Of a stretch of DNA of 64,000 nucleotides, positions 33,678-40,696 are shown one piece after another. The notes below the pieces were generated by a model. The model did no database searches. It saw only the letters and a list, made by a program, of their open reading frames with translations, and was not told the DNA's origin. Positions within the stretch are counted from its first letter, which is position 1; each line of letters starts with the position of its first letter. Source of the stretch: Rhodobacteraceae bacterium UBA6213 (lineage in GTDB: Bacteria > Pseudomonadota > Alphaproteobacteria > Rhodobacterales > Rhodobacteraceae); the NCBI GenBank assembly GCA_002421605.1, contig DISJ01000016.1, positions 103,036 to 167,035 of the forward strand. The letters are read 5' to 3'. The position numbers and the translations under genes are program-made.

Positions 33678-34168
33678 CCCTTCTTCTTCTTTTTCTTGCT
33701 GCGCGGTTCGGGTGCTGCGTGTGCAAATTCGCGCTCCATCTCGGCTGGGGTCATGCGCAGCAGCGCCTCGACCCAGGCGGAAACTGATGCGAGCATTGCC
33801 GTCAGGTCTGCGGCACCTGAATCGGCTGGCAGCGCCGCGAGCCGGTCGAGCAGCGGCATCAGATCGCGGCGAAGGCGCAGCGCCAGGTGTTGGCGCAACA
33901 ACGCCCAAGCGTCTTCAGGCGCGCTGTAGCCATCGCGCCTCGTGCCGTGCAAACGTTCGCCCTGCACCATGCCGGCCTCGCGCAATTCCTTGAGCGCGGT
34001 TGAAACGGCCGAGCGTGAAAGCCCGGTGGCAGCCATGATAGCATCGGCATCTGGCGGGTCGGGCGCACGCCAGATGGTGGCAAGGCACTGACCCGCCGGG
34101 CGCGAAATGCCGATCAGCGTGGCGGCGTCGGTGAAGATGGCGACAAGATCGGATCGGGGCGAGGGCAT
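33674..34168 (-). CDS. MarR/GbsR-like transcriptional regulator
   Basis: 164 residues from ATG 34168, which has GGAG 6 bases upstream; a TTG at 34186 overlapping the galM stop is less likely. A winged-helix DNA-binding region (about 35-90: IMAATGLSRSAVSTALKELREAGMV..) is followed by a helical part and a run of lysines at the C terminus. The pattern resembles GbsR-type members of the MarR superfamily. It is last in the znuA-side minus-strand group after galM and the dgoK homologue. Confidence 0.78.
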   Translation of the reverse strand: MPSPRSDLVAIFTDAATLIGISRPAGQCLATIWRAPDPPDADAIMAATGLSRSAVSTALKELREAGMVQGERLHGTRRDGYSAPEDAWALLRQHLALRLRRDLMPLLDRLAALPADSGAADLTAMLASVSAWVEALLRMTPAEMEREFAHAAPEPRSKKKKKKG

Positions 34169-34182
34169 GGGTGGCTCCGTCT

Positions 34183-35184
34183 TCAATTCAGGGAAGTGCG
34201 GCTAAGGCGGTATTGGGTCAATTGCTGAAATTGCGCGCCCGGTTGTAGTAGAGCCGATGGAAAATCCGGGTGTGCCGGGGCATCGGGCCATAGCTGTGGT
34301 TCAAGCGCAACCCCTGCGAAGGGCCCATAGGGTATGCCGTTGTGGCCCGGCCAGGGTGCGGTGGATACCCCCGCGCCATCATAAACCTGCAAACCCGGCG
34401 CTGTGCTTGCCAGATCAAGCGTGATGCCGCGCGCACCGCGCAGGGTGGCAATTTCGGCGAGTGGGCGTGGCCTGCGCGCCAGCACATAGCAATGGTCAAG
34501 CGGCGGCAGGGTATTCATGCGACGCGGCGCGCGCAGATCGCGCGCATCGGCGCCAAGCGGTGCTATCTTGCCGCTGGGCAAGCGCGCGGCGTCGGTTGGC
34601 AGTAGCGCATCTGCGCTGACGCGCAGCCAGTGGCTCGAGGTTTCGGCGCTGCCCTCAAGGTTCCAATAGGGGTGATGCGCAAGGTTCATCAGCGTCGGCG
34701 CGTCGGTGGTTGCGGTCAGTTCAAGCTCCAACGTGGCTGGGGCGCTGATCCGGTATTCGGCACGCAGCTGGCGATTGCCGGGAAAGCCGCCAAGCCCGGC
34801 GGGCAGATCAAGGCGCAGCAGCAGCCGCTCTGCGCTGGCCGCAGTCACACTCCATATCTGGGCCGAGGTGCCGTTGCTGCCGCCGTGCAGGGTATTGGGG
34901 CCGTCATTAGCCTCAAACCGTGCGCGTTGCCCGGCAATCATCGCCTCGGCTCCGCTGATCCGGTTGGCAACCGGCCCGACCACCGCGCCAAACCACGCCA
35001 TCGGCCCTTCATAGGCGCCGATCTGCTCAGACCCTAGCACCAGCGGCCAGTCGGCGCCGTCAAGCCGCAGATCCTGCAAAATCGCCCCGAGCGTTAACAC
35101 CTGCACGCGCAGCCCGCCTGCCGTTAGGGTGGCGATCTGAACCTCGCGCCCGTTGCGCAGGCGACCAAAGGGCGCAAGAGTCAT
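34183..35184 (-). CDS. Aldose 1-epimerase family protein
   Basis: 333 residues. Mutarotase-type proteins interconvert the anomers of aldoses. The general-acid histidine lies in NLAHHPYWNLEG, and the catalytic glutamate in GVALEPQLWPDA near residue 295. The start MTLAPFGRL is inside the overlap with the dgoK homologue (ATGA). The pairing with a dgoK-like gene suggests galactose or galactonate metabolism, but that partner looks degenerate (see its entry). Confidence 0.9.
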   Translation of the reverse strand: MTLAPFGRLRNGREVQIATLTAGGLRVQVLTLGAILQDLRLDGADWPLVLGSEQIGAYEGPMAWFGAVVGPVANRISGAEAMIAGQRARFEANDGPNTLHGGSNGTSAQIWSVTAASAERLLLRLDLPAGLGGFPGNRQLRAEYRISAPATLELELTATTDAPTLMNLAHHPYWNLEGSAETSSHWLRVSADALLPTDAARLPSGKIAPLGADARDLRAPRRMNTLPPLDHCYVLARRPRPLAEIATLRGARGITLDLASTAPGLQVYDGAGVSTAPWPGHNGIPYGPFAGVALEPQLWPDAPAHPDFPSALLQPGAQFQQLTQYRLSRTSLN

Positions 35185-36008
35185 GGCGCAACCGAACGCG
35201 CGGCTAATGCAAAGCCCGCGATTAGTGCTGCGTTTGCGCTGCCTTCGCTGGCTGGTGCGCCCTGTGCGGCCAACGCGCGCAAATACAGCGCCGCCCGCGG
35301 CCCCAGAACCCGCAAACGCCGCCCCAGCCACCAAGGCCGCGCCGCCGCCAGTTCGGCACCGATCAGCGCGGCATACAGGCGCGCGCGGGCCTCGAGCGCG
35401 GGCAAGGCGGGCGCTTCGGCAAGCAATCGCAGCAGGCGCTCGGGGCGCGAGAGTGTTTCGGCGAGGTCGGCATCAAACGTGTCGAGCGAAAGCTCGGTGC
35501 CAGAGGGTAGGGTGGCAAAAGCGGGGCTTACGGCAATCGCCTCGGCAAGCGCGCCAGACATCAGCAGGGTCACACTAACCACTTCGCCCGCACTTACCTC
35601 GGCCCAAACCGAGGTGGGGCCGGTCAGGCAGATCACACCGTCAAACGCCGGGTCGGCGGCAAGGCACCCGGCCAGTTGCAACGCCGTCGCGGCAGGCAGC
35701 AGCGTTTGCGGTGCATGCTGTTGCAGTCCGGGCATATGCCAGACCCCGGGCGGGCCCGCAGGTTGCAAGCATCCGGGCGCAAACGGGCGACAGGGCAGCG
35801 CGCGCGGTGCCACGCCCGCCGCCCCGCAGAAGATCACCGGGCGGTCCGCTTTGCGGGGCAACCTTGCAGTCAGCCCTGCGACTACCTCGCTTAGCCGTGT
35901 AGTACCCGGCATCAGTGGCACCGTCAGCGGCGGGGCGTCAGGCTCTGCGCCCGCGGCCCAGACCTGCACGTTTTGCGCCGTGGCCACCGCTCCGATCCAG
36001 TCCAGCAT
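35181..36008 (-). CDS. DgoK-like (2-dehydro-3-deoxygalactonokinase) homologue, degenerate
   Basis: 275 residues. Middle and C-terminal blocks match DgoK (MPGLQQHAPQT, AGEVVSVTLLMSGAL, AALIGAELAAARPWWLG). The N-terminal phosphate-binding motif of the family (DWGTS) is replaced by DWIGAVATAQN, and the usual G-T-H-T-K-W reads GPTSVW. Phosphoryl-transfer residues therefore appear to be missing, so kinase activity is doubtful; it could be a sugar-acid-binding relict or regulator. No other galactonate gene (dgoA, dgoD) is present. It is coupled to galM. Confidence 0.75.
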   Translation of the reverse strand: MLDWIGAVATAQNVQVWAAGAEPDAPPLTVPLMPGTTRLSEVVAGLTARLPRKADRPVIFCGAAGVAPRALPCRPFAPGCLQPAGPPGVWHMPGLQQHAPQTLLPAATALQLAGCLAADPAFDGVICLTGPTSVWAEVSAGEVVSVTLLMSGALAEAIAVSPAFATLPSGTELSLDTFDADLAETLSRPERLLRLLAEAPALPALEARARLYAALIGAELAAARPWWLGRRLRVLGPRAALYLRALAAQGAPASEGSANAALIAGFALAARSVAP

Positions 36009-36075
36009 ATCCGCCCCGCTGCCTTTGCCTTGATCGCGCTATTTAGACGCGGGTTTGGGGCGGCGGGCAAGCTGT

Positions 36076-37035
36076 TCAGCGCGGCGCGAGGCAATCGGCC
36101 AAGGTGATTGCCAGATCGCGCAGCATCGCTTCGTAAAGCCCCGCTCCCGCGTCAAGCATGCTTCCGGTCGGGTCCAGCACCTCCCCGGCACGAACCGGGG
36201 TGCCTTCCAGCATCAGCGCAAGTTGGTGCGGATCGTGCCCGGCCTCGGGAAAGGCGCAAACGATAGCGCCTGCTGAAAGCTCGGCGCGCAGCTCCGTCAA
36301 ATGCGCGGCACCGGGGGCGCTGGCATCGCCTTCGTTGAGCGCGCCTGCGACGTGCAGCCCAAAGTGATCGGCAAAATACCCGTAGGCATCGTGAAAGACC
36401 ACAAACGGTTGGTCTGCAACGGGCGCGAGGCTATTTGCAATTTCACCATCCAGCGCCTGCAACCGCGCAGCACCCGCCGCCGCATTGGCCGCGTAGGTGG
36501 CCGCATTGGCAGGGTCGGCTGCGGCAAGCTCTGCGGCAATCTGCGCCAACCACGCGCTGCCATTGGCCGGATCAAGCCAGGCGTGCGGGTCGAGCCCGTC
36601 ATGGGAATGCTCATCGGGCTCTGCTTGCGTTTGTGCCTCGTGGTCGTGTGTTTCTTCCGCCTCGTGGTCGTGATCGTGCGGTTCTTGCGCGCCGAAGTTG
36701 CGCAGGTGGGTTCCCGGCGCGTCCAGCAATTCGACCGAGTGCCCCTTTAACCCGGCACCCTCGACGGTGCGGCCTAGCCATGGCGAAAGCGTCTCGCCCA
36801 CCCAGAACAGAATATCGGCTTGCTGCAGCGCCGCCGCTTGCGATGGACGCAACTGGTAGGAATGAGCATCTGCCCCTGGGGGTAGCAACACACCGGCGGT
36901 GCCGACATCCCCCAGCACGATTGCAACCAGCGACTGCACCACGGCGATGTCAGTGATGATCGCAGGCGGCGTGGCAACGGCAAAGTTGGGCGCAATGGCG
37001 GTGGCGACAGTGAGGAAGAGACGGGCGAGACGCAT
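36076..37035 (-). CDS. znuA: Zinc ABC transporter substrate-binding protein
   Basis: 319 residues with a signal peptide to about residue 22. It captures zinc in the periplasm for ZnuBC. Visible are the first ligand region GADAHSY (H58), the His/Asp/Glu-rich loop at about 119-146 typical of ZnuA, LDPHAWLDP (H151) and the FHDAYGYFADHF histidine region. It is divergent from zur-znuC-znuB, with Zur-like boxes in the shared promoter region. Confidence 0.96.
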   Translation of the reverse strand: MRLARLFLTVATAIAPNFAVATPPAIITDIAVVQSLVAIVLGDVGTAGVLLPPGADAHSYQLRPSQAAALQQADILFWVGETLSPWLGRTVEGAGLKGHSVELLDAPGTHLRNFGAQEPHDHDHEAEETHDHEAQTQAEPDEHSHDGLDPHAWLDPANGSAWLAQIAAELAAADPANAATYAANAAAGAARLQALDGEIANSLAPVADQPFVVFHDAYGYFADHFGLHVAGALNEGDASAPGAAHLTELRAELSAGAIVCAFPEAGHDPHQLALMLEGTPVRAGEVLDPTGSMLDAGAGLYEAMLRDLAITLADCLAPR

Positions 37036-37075
37036 GGAAACTCCTAGGTACTTGTGTTGCGCCGAGCAATATGTA

Positions 37076-37090
37076 TGTTATAGCATAACA
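37076..37090. promoter_or_regulatory. Zur-type operator (TGTTAT-N3-ATAACA)
   Basis: TGTTAT AGC ATAACA is a perfect 6-3-6 inverted repeat between the divergent znuA and zur genes. It fits the AT-rich palindromes bound by Zur in alphaproteobacteria. Zinc-loaded Zur would repress both directions. Confidence 0.85.
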
Positions 37091-37102
37091 GCGCAAGCGA
37101 AA

Positions 37103-37117
37103 TGAGATAAGATAACA
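37103..37117. promoter_or_regulatory. Second, imperfect Zur-like site at the zur start
   Basis: TGAGAT AAG ATAACA has the same 6-3-6 geometry as the site at 37076-37090, with four of six bases matching in the left arm. It overlaps the zur initiation codon and could give autorepression. Confidence 0.45.
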
Positions 37118-37620
37118 TGATCGAGCCGGATCTCGCCTTTTCCACCCATGACCACGCGCATTGCAGCCACGACCTTTTGGCACGCGCCGAGGCGGTGGCC
37201 GAGGCGCAGGGTGCGCGATTTACGCCGGTGCGGCGGCGTGTACTAGAGATATTGCTCGAGGCGCACCGCGCGATGGGCGCCTATGAGGTGCTCGACCGCT
37301 TGGCCGCCGAGGGCTATGGCAAGCAGCCGCCCGTGGCCTATCGCGCGCTTGAATTTCTAGTCGAACAGGGGCTGGCGCATCGCGTACGGCGCCTTAACGC
37401 CTTTGCTGCCTGCACGCATCCGGGCGAAGACCATGCCCCGGCGTTTCTGATTTGCCGCGTTTGCGGGGCGGTGGCCGAAGCGCCAGCCCTTGCGCCCCGC
37501 GCGGCGCTCGAGGCGGCGGCGGCACCACTGGGCTTTGTCATCGAACGCTGCACGATTGAGGCATTGGGGCTTTGCCCAACCTGTTCCGCCGCAGAAGCCG
37601 AGGCCGCAAAATGCACCTGA
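37117..37620 (+). CDS. zur: Zinc uptake regulator, Fur family
   Basis: 167 residues. A histidine-rich N terminus precedes a winged helix (RFTPVRRRVLEILL...YRALEFLVEQGLAHRV) and the structural zinc cysteines C113, C116 and C153, C156. In the presence of zinc it represses znu genes; the divergent znuA and the downstream znuC and znuB support Zur rather than Fur or Irr. Its last 10 bases overlap znuC. Confidence 0.95.
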   Translation: MIEPDLAFSTHDHAHCSHDLLARAEAVAEAQGARFTPVRRRVLEILLEAHRAMGAYEVLDRLAAEGYGKQPPVAYRALEFLVEQGLAHRVRRLNAFAACTHPGEDHAPAFLICRVCGAVAEAPALAPRAALEAAAAPLGFVIERCTIEALGLCPTCSAAEAEAAKCT

Positions 37621-38444
37621 TCAGCGCCACCGGCCTTAGTGTGCATCATGGCGGCGTTGATGTGCTTGCCGATATCGACTTTGGCATCGACCGCGGTGAG
37701 ATCGTCACCATCGTTGGTCCGAACGGGTCCGGCAAATCGACGCTTGTGCGCGCGCTGATCGGGCTTGAACGAACGGTGCGGGGCGATGTAACGCACCAGC
37801 CGGGCCTGCGCATCGGCTATGTGCCGCAGCGGCTGCACATTGATGCGACGCTGCCGCTGACGGTGGCGCGGTTTCTGTGTCTGCCGCGCTGGGTGGGGCG
37901 CGCCGAAATTTCGGCAGCCCTTGCCAGAACCGGTGTCGAGGGGCTGGAGCGGCGGGCGATTTCTGCATTGTCGGGCGGGCAGTTTCAGCGGGTTCTGCTG
38001 GCGCGCGCGCTTTTGTCGCGCCCCGATATCCTCATTCTTGACGAGCCGACGCAGGGGCTTGATCAGCCGGGCATAGCCGCGTTTTACCGCCTGCTGGCAG
38101 ATCTGCGCCGCGAGACCGGCTGCGCGGTGCTGCTGGTCAGCCATGATCTGCACGTGGTGATGGCTGCCTCGGACCGGGTGATCTGCCTGAACGGCCATAT
38201 CTGCTGCCAAGGCGCTCCGCGCGTAGTATCGGCTGCGCCCGAATACCGTGCGCTTTTCGGGCTTGGCACAGGTGGCGCATTGGCGCTTTACCAACACGTG
38301 CACGACCACGATCACGAGCATGATGTTGGCCACGGTCATGATCCCGAGCATCCACACAGCCATCCTCACGACCCTGAGCATCCGCACAGCCACCCTCACG
38401 ATCACCCCCACCCGCCAAGTGACGAGCCGCCCCATGCTGGATGA
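37611..38444 (+). CDS. znuC: Zinc ABC transporter ATP-binding protein with His-rich tail
   Basis: 277 residues from ATG 37611, overlapping zur. ATPase motifs: Walker A GPNGSGKST, signature ALSGGQFQRV, Walker B ILILDEP, and the switch histidine in LLVSHDLH. The last 45 residues are a histidine/aspartate-rich tail with two exact DPEHPHSHPH units (bases 38340-38399). Such tails are thought to bind or store zinc near the transporter. The tail coding region overlaps the znuB start by 11 bases. Confidence 0.96.
   Translation: MHLISATGLSVHHGGVDVLADIDFGIDRGEIVTIVGPNGSGKSTLVRALIGLERTVRGDVTHQPGLRIGYVPQRLHIDATLPLTVARFLCLPRWVGRAEISAALARTGVEGLERRAISALSGGQFQRVLLARALLSRPDILILDEPTQGLDQPGIAAFYRLLADLRRETGCAVLLVSHDLHVVMAASDRVICLNGHICCQGAPRVVSAAPEYRALFGLGTGGALALYQHVHDHDHEHDVGHGHDPEHPHSHPHDPEHPHSHPHDHPHPPSDEPPHAG
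38340..38399 (+). repeat. Two 30-base tandem units in znuC tail
   Basis: Two successive 30-base units encode the same ten residues DPEHPHSHPH. The DNA copies differ at several third positions, so the duplication is not recent. Confidence 0.85.
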
Positions 38445-39216
38445 TTTTCTGATACGCGCAGCCCTCGCCGGGGTTGGATTAACTCTGGCGACTGGGCCGC
38501 TTGGTGCCTTCGTGGTGTGGCGGCGCATGGCCTATTTTGGCGATGCCACCGCGCATGCAGCGATTTTGGGTGTGGCGTTGTCGTTCGGGTTCGGCATCTC
38601 GGTCTATGTGGGCATCATCGCGGTGGCGCTGGGCATGGCGATCACGGTGGCAAGCCTTGCAGGGCGCGGCCATACGATGGATGCAACGCTGGGTGTCTTG
38701 GCGCATTCGGCGCTTGCCTTCGGGCTCGTCGCAGCATCGTTTTTGACCGAGGTGCGGGTCGATTTGTCGGCGTGGTTGTTTGGTGACATTCTTGCGGTCG
38801 GGCGCAGCGATCTGGTGATCGTCTGGTTGGGCGCGCTGGCGGTGTTGGCGCTGCTTGCGTGGCGCTGGCAAGCGCTTTTAACCGCGACGGTCAGCGACGA
38901 GCTTGCAGTTGCTGCAGGGCTCAACCCACGGCGCGAGGGGTTGGCGCTGACACTGGCGCTGGCGCTGGTGGTGGCAGTTGCAATCAAGATCGTCGGGGCG
39001 CTGCTGATAGCGGCGATGCTGATTATCCCGGCGGCGGCCGCGCGGCGGCTGGCGCGTGGGCCCGAAGGCATGGCGGCGCTGGCCAGCCTGATCGGTGCAC
39101 TGGCGGTGCTGGCAGGGCTTGCCGCATCGCTTCGCTTTGACACGCCCGCTGGCCCTTCGATCGTTGCCGCAGCGACAAGCCTGTTTGCGCTGATCGCGTT
39201 GGTGCCGCGGCGCTGA
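38434..39216 (+). CDS. znuB: Zinc ABC transporter permease
   Basis: 260 residues with about eight membrane helices, starting inside the end of znuC. Family features are GAFVVWRRMAYFGDATAHAAILG near the N terminus and the KIVGALLIAAMLIIPAAAAR segment typical of ABC-3 metal permeases. It forms the zinc channel with ZnuC. The next gene is 127 bases downstream, so it is probably the last gene of the zur-znuCB operon. Confidence 0.96.
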   Translation: MLDDFLIRAALAGVGLTLATGPLGAFVVWRRMAYFGDATAHAAILGVALSFGFGISVYVGIIAVALGMAITVASLAGRGHTMDATLGVLAHSALAFGLVAASFLTEVRVDLSAWLFGDILAVGRSDLVIVWLGALAVLALLAWRWQALLTATVSDELAVAAGLNPRREGLALTLALALVVAVAIKIVGALLIAAMLIIPAAAARRLARGPEGMAALASLIGALAVLAGLAASLRFDTPAGPSIVAAATSLFALIALVPRR

Positions 39217-39342
39217 AGCGGCGTTTGGGCCGCAGCCCTGCGATTGCGTCAAGATTTTACCGCCAATGGACAGAGTTTTGCCACGAAACCGCCGCAAGCG
39301 CCGTACAGGTTTTTCCTCCGATATTGCTACGGAGGGTTCAGG

Positions 39343-39978
39343 ATGCGCATGGCTCAGTTTGGGATCGGCGCGCTCGCCATATCGGCGGCGCTGATGGTTG
39401 GCGGGGCGACGAACGCTTGCGCTCTAGCGCGAGTCTCGGGCGTGGACGCGGTGGTTCCCGCATCGGGGCGGATCGACGCGCGCCTGATCGACGCTTCGAT
39501 CCGTGCCGAGGTGAATTATCAGCGCTGTCGCGCCGGGCTCGGTGAACTGGCCGAGGCGCCGGGTTTGGCCGAAGCCGCCACAACACACGCCAAATGGATG
39601 GCGCGCTCGCGCACTATGAGCCACGACTCCTCGGTGCCTGGGCAATCGAGTGTGCTTGCGCGGTTGCAATCAGCGGGCATCGATTTTCGCGCGGGGTCAG
39701 AAAACATCGGCATGATCGCGCGCTATGGCATCGACGGTATCCAGTTTCGCATCCGCGACGCAAGTGCCTGCGCCTTTGCCACGCAAGCGGGCGAGACGAT
39801 TGGTGCGCATAGCTATCAAAGCCTCGCGCGCCATATCGTGAACCTTTGGGCGGCCTCGCCTGCGCACCGCAAAAACATGCTCGATCCGAAGGTGCGAATG
39901 GTCGGCTCGGGGGCGGGTTTTGACCCCTCGGCACCCTATTGCGGCGCCTTTTATGTTTCGCAGGAATACGCGGGTTAA
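39343..39978 (+). CDS. Secreted CAP/SCP-domain protein
   Basis: 211 residues from ATG 39343, 7 bases after GGAGG. A signal peptide to about residue 26 is followed by a cysteine-rich secretory (CAP) domain with the metal-site features MSH (near residue 95), SENIG, and HIVNLWAASPAHRKNMLDP. Bacterial members are extracellular or periplasmic and of unknown activity. It converges with the yjbF gene 7 bases away, so it is a single-gene unit. Confidence 0.88.
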   Translation: MRMAQFGIGALAISAALMVGGATNACALARVSGVDAVVPASGRIDARLIDASIRAEVNYQRCRAGLGELAEAPGLAEAATTHAKWMARSRTMSHDSSVPGQSSVLARLQSAGIDFRAGSENIGMIARYGIDGIQFRIRDASACAFATQAGETIGAHSYQSLARHIVNLWAASPAHRKNMLDPKVRMVGSGAGFDPSAPYCGAFYVSQEYAG

Positions 39979-39985
39979 GGCTGAC

Positions 39986-40696
39986 CTAGGGGCGCAGCGT
40001 CTGCAGCGTGATATAGCCAAGCTTCGGCCCGATCCATTGACGCGAGGCCAGCACCACACCCTTCTCGCTGACCAGATAGGCCGAGGCAACCGTCTGCCCC
40101 TGAAAGGCGCAAACCTCGACCATCTGGGTGCCGCTGAAGGTAAGGCCCGCAACTTCGTATTCGCTCTTGTCAGCGCGCTGGATCGTGCAGTCCATCGGCA
40201 GAGGGCGTTCGACGTTTTCAGAGTCGAGGTAGCGTTGCACCTTGGCGGCGGCGCCGTCTTTGCGCGCCAGTATAAGCGCGGCCACAGCATCTGTCTCAGC
40301 ACTCATCACATCATGGCCAAAACCGCGCGTGGCGGCCAGAATACCGTCGCGCAGAATGATGCTTTGTTCAGAGGGCAGCGCATAGGTGCGCATCGCGCCA
40401 TTTTCACCGTAAAGCCCCATGACCGTGGTTTTGCCTAGCGCCTCGATCGTTACCAGCATCAGTGGCCCGGCGAAAGATTCAAGCGCGCCGGCGGCGATCT
40501 GGTCCGGCGTGGGGGCGGCGCTTGGTTCTGCATCGGCAGTGCTACGGCCCGCTTTGACAAGCCCGATCATGTTGCCAATCAGACCGCGCGCGAGGTTCGA
40601 CGTTTCCGTTTTCCCCGCATCGCTGCCGCATGCGGCAAGCGACAGCACCAGTGCTGCAACTAACGGTGCCGCACTCAACCGCAGCGCTGGCGTCAT
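39986..40696 (-). CDS. yjbF: YjbF/GfcB-family lipoprotein
   Basis: 236 residues from ATG 40696. The lipobox LSLAAC gives a lipidated C23. It overlaps yjbH by ATGA, and that pairing identifies it: YjbF lipoproteins sit in exopolysaccharide/group-4-capsule export clusters (YjbEFGH, GfcABCD). The mature part is rich in extended segments and fits the family length. It probably contributes to envelope polysaccharide assembly; yjbE and yjbG are absent here. Confidence 0.82.
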   Translation of the reverse strand: MTPALRLSAAPLVAALVLSLAACGSDAGKTETSNLARGLIGNMIGLVKAGRSTADAEPSAAPTPDQIAAGALESFAGPLMLVTIEALGKTTVMGLYGENGAMRTYALPSEQSIILRDGILAATRGFGHDVMSAETDAVAALILARKDGAAAKVQRYLDSENVERPLPMDCTIQRADKSEYEVAGLTFSGTQMVEVCAFQGQTVASAYLVSEKGVVLASRQWIGPKLGYITLQTLRP

